From the NCBI GenBank assembly GCA_012932295.1, contig JAAONU010000003.1, positions 26,150,361-26,214,360 of the forward strand: 64,000 nt of DNA. Direction: 5' to 3'. The position numbers were made by a program, and so were the translations under genes. The stretch is from Cyclina sinensis. Lineage: Eukaryota > Mollusca > Bivalvia > Venerida > Veneridae. Positions 15,201 through 24,200 of the stretch are shown here, in pieces (position 1 is the stretch's first letter; each line of letters begins with the position of its first letter). The notes beneath the pieces are model-generated. The model saw nothing but the letters and a program-made list of their open reading frames with translations. It did no database searches and was not told the origin of the DNA.

Positions 15201-18200
15201 AAATACTTCAAGGGCCACGGGGAAAGTAAAACCAATAACAACATGTCCTTGTTTTATTAACTTTATTTACACGTAATGACTGTTATTATTTTTGTATCTT
15301 GATTTCAGCCCATTGATCTTATTTGCCGCAAGTAACAGATTCTACTCGGGCCAATTCAGCACTCAGTCTGAACATGTCCGTAGCTCGATTCTTTGTCTCT
15401 CAATGCAATTATTTTTTTAATACACGCATGTACAATGTTATAATAACGACAAAACGTACCTGAGATCTTTTGTCTTATATATTCATGCTCCTCTTCGTCA
15501 TCCACTATTACCAGATGGCCTGTGTCAGACTCACAGTGTTGCTAAATATAAAACAGATGTATAAACAGACGTTAGTTTGAACTTATTTATTTTACATTGA
15601 TTGGGCAGCAAGTTCTTTCAAAGTATATATTTACCATGCTCGATGACTGCTTGTACTCGCGCCGAAAGCGAGGAATGCGGAGAATCACTGTAGACTCTCA
15701 TCCCTGGTGGGAATCGAACCAGCGACCTCCGGATTTGGAGTCCGACGCGCTAACCCTTCGACCACTGCTCCTCCTCTTATAAACAGACTTAAACAAGAAC
15801 TTTCACTGAAAGATTACAATGTCCCCGAAGTGGTGCTTTTACCTTTGATCTGAGGACCAGAGGATAAATTGTAGATCTTTCAAAAGAAGTGTTTTTTTGA
15901 CAATTGGACTTTAACTTCATGGTCATTTAGGGGTCTAGGTAAAAAACTTTATGTCGTTTGAAAAATCTCTCCCAAAGGGTTGTTGTGTGCAAACATGAAT
16001 TTAAACAAATAGGTCTAGGTCATTTAGGGATCATCGTAAAAATATGTCGTTTGCAAGATTTCTCCTCAAGGGTTGATTTCTGCACACGTGAGCAAAATCT
16101 GTTTCGTAATAAGGGAGTTATGGCCAATATCAAGTATTTCTGACAGTAGGACCTTCGAGGTCATGGTCATTTAGGGATAAAGGTCATATAAAGATATGTC
16201 AATGGGAAGGTATCGTCCAAAGAAGTGCTGTGTTCAAGTGTGAAGTAAATCCATTATCATGTGTCGTGGAATACGACTTTGGAGCTTACTGACGTAGGCG
16301 TCGTAATAAAGGTAAAGCTAGAGAGGATCCAAGCATCCAAGAACACAAATGATTGAACACGACTTTTACTGCTTTTATTGCTGTTTAGCATTTATGCCCA
16401 TTTATGCTTATACTTAAAGAAAATGTCATAGCTTAAAACACCAAACTTTCAAGTTCAATAGGGGCAACAATTTACCATAAATTCTGCCAAGGGTTATCTT
16501 ATCTTGAGGGCTGATGTCCCTTTTACATCTATATAAAGTTTCAAGTCAATCCCATTAATGATTGCTGAGAGATAAGTATGATAGTATTTTACAAGAAATG
16601 TTTGAAGCAAATCCGACAAAATAGGAATAAGGAGCTCGACACACAAGATTTCGGGACACATAGACGCCAGGACAAGAGCAACGGTATGTACCTCTCACAA
16701 AATGGAGGCTGAAAAGCATAGTGAAGTAGTAAAACAGTCGTACTTTTTGAATGGGTTAGTCAAAATGATTTTTGCCATATTCAGCTTTATAAAATGGGAG
16801 TGAATATATTAAAGTAAAACCTGGTATTGGTCGTTTTTTATACATTATGAGAATCAATGTATTTTCATTTATTTTCATGGTTACTTTGACCACTTGTATC
16901 AATTGAAGGTCAATAAAGTAGAAAAAGACTTTACAAACCTCTGCATCCACCCAGCTTCGATGTGTTGTTGAAAACTGGTAACATTTATGGTTGAACAGAT
17001 TCCAACCATCTTGACAACCTGAAAACATAAAACAATATTTACTAAAACATAAGCATAATAAACTTACATTTGAACGACTGTTTGTACATTTCTAAAAAAT
17101 ACACTTCCCTCTGATAATAAAATCGGACATCACATACACAACGAAACAAAAATATTGAAATGAAAGGTTAATTAATTTTTAAGCTGGTAAACGCAACAAA
17201 GGAACAGCAAAAATTAAATTCAAGTGAGAGATAATTCATCGGCCATGACAAATCAATCGTATTAACTTATCAGTATACGATTATGTATCTATTATTTACT
17301 CTTTTCGCATATAAATGGACCCCTTGTGTAGACACAGTCACAGTGACAATTCCAGCGATAATTATATTTTTGCAAATAGTCCACACATCCCTCATCGGTT
17401 CCCGGTCTTCCCGGTGCCCAGCCATCGTACGTCATTTGTGAACCATCCAACCAGCGATGTTCGCCGTATTCCGGGTTGTACCGGGCACCAATCCATGCGT
17501 ACCTAAAATTAGCCTCTGAAAAAGCAATTTTTTTTCGTGATAACGTGACACTGATAACTGTTTTTTGTGGTCATCAGAGAAAGCGACAATTTCAAGTACA
17601 TTGTGGTATATGCAAACCATTTCTGCTATGGAATGTACAGGGTATAAATACAAAGCTCAACGACTGTGATTTTATAAATTTTGTGTCTGATTTTGACATA
17701 TTATTATTCGTAGAAACGTGGAATTCAAACTTGACCAATATCACAATTGATGGTTTTGACTATTTTAATTGCCCCCGCCCAAAATATAATAGTAAAGCTA
17801 AACGCAACAGTGGCGGTGTAGTTGTGTACTGTAAAGAATGTTTCAGAAATAATTTAGATTTAGTTTCTATAGATTCTAAAGGGGTAATCTGGTTTAAACT
17901 TTGTAAAGAATTTACCCATACCGCTAAAGACGCATATATTTGTGTCTGCTACTTGCCTCCTGAAGAATCCGCTGTATATAGAAATAAAAATTCTTCTTTA
18001 TTTGAATGTGATTTTTTTGAGGACTTAAATTCCGATATTCGTAAATACACTGACATCGGTGATGTGTTTGTCACAGGTGACCCAAATTCACGCACGGGTG
18101 TCCAGTTAGATTATATTGCTGACCTAAATTTAAATCGTTTTATTGATATGCCACAGTCTAGTGCATCGGCTGCTAATCTACCGACACGACAACATCGTGA

Positions 18201-21200
18201 TAATCATGTTAATCACTTTGGCTCTAAATTGTTGAACCTTTGTAAAGAGAATGATCTTTGTATATTAAACGGTAGATTGGAAGAGGGCTATTGTACTTAT
18301 CATAGTATGTCACGAAATAAACCAGTATCTAGCCTGGTGGATTATATAGTATCAGGCCTTGATTGTTTTCATTGCATTACAGACCTGTGTGTTTTAGATT
18401 TAACCGAATTCTCGGATCACTGTCCTGTAATATTCTCCTTGAAATGCGAGATGGATATATATCAAAGATGTATTGCGGATTATGACAAAATTATGTGGGA
18501 TGCTTCCCAGAAACAAATGTTTCTAGAAAATTTAAGTAAAAGTAATACAATATTTACAGAAATAAATGATAAATTGTTATCTGACGAATATGACATTGAC
18601 CAATGTATGAATAGTTTTTCTACTCTTGTTCATGGTATTTCATTTCAGTGCTTTGGTAAAACTGTTAGAAATGGTCCGAAATATAAGAAACGGAAATCTC
18701 CTTGGTTTGATGAAAACTGCAAAAAGGCTAAATCGGATTTTTTAATTTCTAAGCGGGTTTACAAAGTTGATAAATCCGAAGAAAATAAAGTGAATTATCT
18801 GATGAACAAAAAGATATATGCGTCTGTCAAAAGAAAGGCGAAATGTATTTTTTTTAATAAAGAGAAAATAAGACTATCTCAAATGAGCAAATCTTTACCA
18901 AGGAAGTTTTGGCAATATGTGAAGAAATTTAAAAATTCTAATTCTAGTAACAGTTCAATTAATATGGAAGATTTTGTTACACATGTTTCAAATATTTCAA
19001 ATATACCTCATACTGATAACAATGAGAATTTGTCTGACTCATTTGATACATTAATAAATGTTGAGCAATTAGATAATCCTATTACCGTTAATGAAATACA
19101 AAAACCATTGTCTATGTTAAATAGAAATAAAAGTGCTGATTATTTTGATAATGTAGCTGATTTTTTTATTGATGCAAAAGAATTTATATCTCCATTTATT
19201 TTATGCCTACCAATGAAATATAGGGAAATATCAGTGAGATAAAAGTGCTAATCCACTGTTTTGAATCAGTGAAATTACCATTTTGATAATCCACTGTTTG
19301 TGCCGGAACTACTTTTCCCCACCACGTAAATACAAGAGAACCCGCTGTATTTCAGACAGTGACAGCGAGTGAAATTTATTTACCTTGTTAAATCCAGTTA
19401 TAATACTGAACTCCTGAGCCTAACTAGTTGTGAACAATGATGAAATTCGCCATAAATTATTTAAAATGTCTGATTTGTTTACATAACTCACATGGACAAT
19501 ATCCAATATGGCCGACTTTCAATTCAATCGATTGAATATTACTCGGTATTAATTGGGACAATTGGCTGGTAAAATTTCGTACTCATAATTCATTACCTAC
19601 TTTCATTGGTTTCCGTAAGATTTCCCTTGCGGAATCTCAGCCAGTGAAATTACTTGTTACAAATTGCCTTCCGCGCCTATGTTTAAATCCTGGGAAATAC
19701 GTCTATTTTAAGTAACTTGTCATTATGCCTACTCTCCACACTGAAGAGTGTGTATTTGTAATGCGGTATCTCATTCGACGAAGAGTTACATCCCTTTGCT
19801 AATAAATATTCATGAAAACGAATAATCAGCAGTCAATTATCCCACGGTACATAATGTAGTTGTGCGGAATATGTACCGTGGGTCACCGACGATGGGTATT
19901 AATCCACTTTTATAATTAAAGTATGTATGACTAAAATCCAATAAATATTGATAAGCTGTGTAGAGAAAAATAAATGTTATTTGATGAAAGTGTATTCAGT
20001 TTATTTCAGCAGAAGTAAAGTTATCATATGTATTGGAGATTGTCTGCACTTTTTTTTGTGCGGAGTAACCAAAGTACGCATTAACTGATTTGGGGCTCAC
20101 CATGGGGAAATTATTGAAGGCCCCGAGTAAAAATGTCATAAAATACCCATTTTTGACGTGTTGGCATAAAATAAAAAGAAAATTTGTTTGTTTTTTAGTG
20201 GAAGATGGGAATTTATTTCATCTCGTGAACACCATATGTTTATATTTTCACTCGTGGCTGCGCCACTCGTGAAAATATCACATATGGTGTTCACTCGATG
20301 AAATAAATTCTCATCTTCCACAATAACAAACAAATATCCTCTTATCTCTGTACAATATTCAGTTACATATTTGACAATTGTATATATCCTGAGGCTTGGT
20401 CAAAAGGAGTAATAGTCCCAATTTATAAAAAAAGGTGACAGAAATAATCCATGCAATTATCGTGGAATAACTTTAGTAAATGTAATTGGAAAAATATTGT
20501 CACTTGTATTAAGAAATCGTATTAATAAATGGTGCGAATCAGAAAATGTATTTAATGATATGCAATACGGTTTCCGTGATGGTCCTTCGACAGCTGATAC
20601 CATTTTTTATTACATGCTATTATTCAAAAGGTACTTGCTAACAATTCAAAGTTGTGGTGTATTTTTATTGATTATGAGAGGGCATTTGACACAGTGAACA
20701 GGGACTTCCTGTGGAGTAAACTGATTCAAAATGGCGTGAGCTGTAAAATGACAAACATGATAAAGTGTATATACAAAGATGTTCTGTCTTGTGTTAGGTT
20801 ATCTAGTAAAATGGAGTTGTCCAACTTTTTCAATGTTACTATTGGTTTAAAACAAGGGGAACCATTATCTCCCCTTTTGTGTGTTTTATTTATAAATGAT
20901 ATCAGTGAAAATATTAATTTTAATACCTTAACTGAAAAGGATCTTGATCTATTATCGATGTATCTTATACTCTTTGCGGATGATATAGTTATGTTTACAA
21001 CAGATCCACATAGTCTGCAGGCGCAAATTGATAATATATACCAGTATTCTGTAAAAATGGGCTTAAAGATAAATGTTAAAAAAACAAAAATATATGTCTT
21101 TGAAAAGAGGAAAACGAACAGAGAGCAGGAATTTCATATTAATAATGAAAAAAATTGAATGTGTCGATAATTTTACTTATCTTGGTGTAAGGTTTTCATG

Positions 21201-24200
21201 TACGGGGAATATGTATAATGCTGTTAAAGCATTATATGACCAGGCTTTAAGAGCTTATCATAATTTGCTATCTCTGTTCGATAAAGTCAGTCTCGATATT
21301 CAAACGAAATTATCTTTATTTGATTCCATGATTGTGCCTATCCTGTTATATGGTTCTGAAGTATGGGGTGTGTATAATTATAAAGATGTTGATAAGTTGC
21401 ACATTAGGTTTTGTAAAAATATATTAGGTGTAAAACAACAAACCCCAAACTGTGCTGTTTTGGGGGAGCTAGGGAGATTCCCATTGTCAGTTATTTGCAA
21501 AGAAAGGTCGATTAAGTTTTGGTTGAAAATTATGAAAAACTCTGAGTCTAATTTATATTCTATGTACAGAAATCTATGTGATAATGTAAATAGAAACTGC
21601 TGGGCGACTCGTGTTAATTCTATTATTGATCATCTTGGATTTTCTAATGTTCGGTTACACTTTGATAAAAGTGCTAATTATTTTACTACATTGAAATGTA
21701 GGTTACGCGATCAGTACAAACAAGATTGGAATGTAGCTATTAATTCCTCTCCGAAATTGGAGTATTACAGTAAATTTAAAAAACATTTCGGATTAGAAGA
21801 TTACCTTAGTAAAATTGCGAATGATAAACTTAGGAAAGGACTGACTCGATTTAGACTAGGTGCACATCAGTTAGAGATTGAAAGAGGTAGATTTTATGGT
21901 ATAACAAGGGATAATAGATTGTGTAAATTATGTATTCAAAATGCTGTGGAATCGGAATATCATTTGTTCATGTGTTGTAATAAATATAGTGATTTAAGAA
22001 AAAAATATATAGGGTCTATTGCTTGGCCGTGTAAACAAAAATTCTATTGCATTATGTCAACGAGAAATAAAAGAAAATTGCTAAATATTGCAAAATTTGT
22101 TAACGAGGCGATGTTAATAAGAAAAAATACCCTGATTATGTAAACTGTTTCGCTATTGTATGTATGTTCTCTATATGCTTATGTTTGTATATGTGTTGTC
22201 TTTGCCATACATGTATGTAAATGGCCAAAGGCAATGTTTATTGCCGATTTGCCAATAAAATTTGAAACCTTGAAACCTATAAAACGATAACGCATTTTAC
22301 AATTTTTTCAAAGGGTGTTCTAAAATGACTTCATGGCTTCAGTGTCAGACTTTCTATGAATTAATACATTAATAAGATGCATTATCCTAACTTCCGGAAA
22401 AAAATCAGATTTGACGACAAACAAAAACCCAGAATTTTCTGTTTATAACAATGTAGCTTAACGTAGTGGCATAAAAAGGTCTTCCTGACAAATAAAGCAT
22501 CAAAGTTTCCGTATGTGAATCTCTTTAGTGATTTATAATTCACTAATTTATACCTGACAGTTAGTCTCACAAAATAGTATATTTTCTTAATAAGAAATAT
22601 TGCCTTCACGGTTCTGTTTATTAAGAATAATTTAGTGAGACACACTACGTTTCTGTCTCACATAAAATGTAAGTTTCTTAAGTGAGAAACATTACCAGAA
22701 AGTTTCTGTCTAACAAAGTCGTCTTCATTCTTATCTTCAATCTTCACCAAACTTGCTCCAAGTGTCTCACAGTATTCCTAAAATTGTATTAATTACAGTT
22801 TTCATGCATAATACAGAGCCCTTTAAGTGACATCAGAAGCATTACTTCTTTATAAACACATTACCTCGTATCGAAAATCAACGGAATATGAATTCTTATT
22901 AACAAAACAGAGTAACGAATTATCATTTTGTTTTTACGAATAAGTATTTCGTAAATTCAGAAATGTTTTGTTTCAGCGAAATACATTTCGAAATAACGAA
23001 GTTTAACAAGGGTGCGATGTCACTCAAAGGCCTTTGTATTATTTCTGCAAAACAGTACTGTAATTAATCGGTCGATTACTAAATAAATGTTCAATCTATG
23101 GCGAAATGTATCTTGAGACGCCAATTATTTAGCAAGCGGTCTGAAATACTGGACCTAGTCATTTCTTTATTCTATTTATTTATTGTTAATACATTTTGAT
23201 TAAAAAATAAATAAAAACAAGAACTGTCACTGTAAGATGACAATGCCCCCAAAGTGGTGCTTTGACTTTGAGCTGAGGACCAGTCATTCAAAGAGTCAAG
23301 GTCAAATAAATATAAGTCGATGGGATGGTCTTGTCCAAAGAGGTGTTGTGTCCAAGTATGAAGTAAATCGACTTTCTAATAAGGAGGTTAAGGCCAAAGT
23401 TTTGGAGAATTGAATCTTCAAGGTAAAGGTCATTTAGGGGTCAAGGTCAGATAAATATAGGTCAATAAAAAGGTCTTGTCCAAAGTGTTGTTGAGTCCAA
23501 GTATGAAGTAAATCAAGTTATTAATAAAGAAGTTATGGTCAATGTTAAAGTTTTTGGACAATTGGATCTTCAGTGTGAAGGTCATTCATGGGTCAAGGTC
23601 AAAAAATGTATGTCAGTGGGAAGGTCTTGTCAAAAGGGGTGTTGTGTCAAAATATGAAGTAAATCCACTTACTAATTAGGAAGTTAGGGCCAATGTTTAA
23701 GTTTTCTGACGGGCTGACGGACGGACTGACGGACGGACAGTTCAAAAACTATATGCCTCCCTTCGGGGCATAATAAAGAATAATCATGTCAAACAAAAGA
23801 TGTCTTACAGTATGTCTGTTATTGTTTTTATCCTTATCTACAGTGCCAACAGTTTTTATGCAAATCTTTTATATACATCCATTAATACACAGAGTTGCAT
23901 GACAACGATATTCCTATAAGCAGAGCAGTCCATCTCAAGGAAAATTCATTTTTATACTTCCTAGATATTCAGAACCATACAAGAGTTCAAATCTAGACTG
24001 CAAATCGGTCGATTTTAAATGGCTGAAAAATGTGTTATTTTTGAAACAATGCTGACTTTGTCTTCAAGAAAGTTAGGAAATGCAGGAATGGTTCCTCCGA
24101 TGTAACAAAACTGCCCATCTTCAACAATAAAATACTATAGATATGAATACCAGTCTCGTATAAAATAATGTAAACTGAAATACAGAATTATTGAATACCT

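Larger units (their letters stand above)
17560..22280 (+). mobile_element. 5'-truncated LINE with APE endonuclease and RT, antisense in CTLD A intron 2
   Basis: Non-LTR retrotransposon: endonuclease and linker (to 19242), then reverse transcriptase and C-terminal domain (20345-22143), then a 3' UTR ending AAAATTTGAAACCTTGAAACC, a short (TTGAAACC)2 tail rather than poly-A. It is interrupted by a foldback element (19200-20346) and by at least three frameshifts, so it cannot be active. The 5' border lies somewhere between the exon acceptor at 17519 and about 17610. A homologous copy starts near 62400. Clade (Jockey/CR1/RTE-X-like) is not settled. Confidence 0.85.

Noticed and set aside
15700..15776. 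A functional tRNA-Trp(CCA) gene on the minus strand
   Set aside because: Anticodon loop and boxes are present but the acceptor and T stems do not pair; a SINE head fits better.
17476..17520. Met at 17476 as the true start of the LINE protein
   Set aside because: It lies within the antisense of a conserved CTLD exon; LINE similarity begins only at the endonuclease near 17600.
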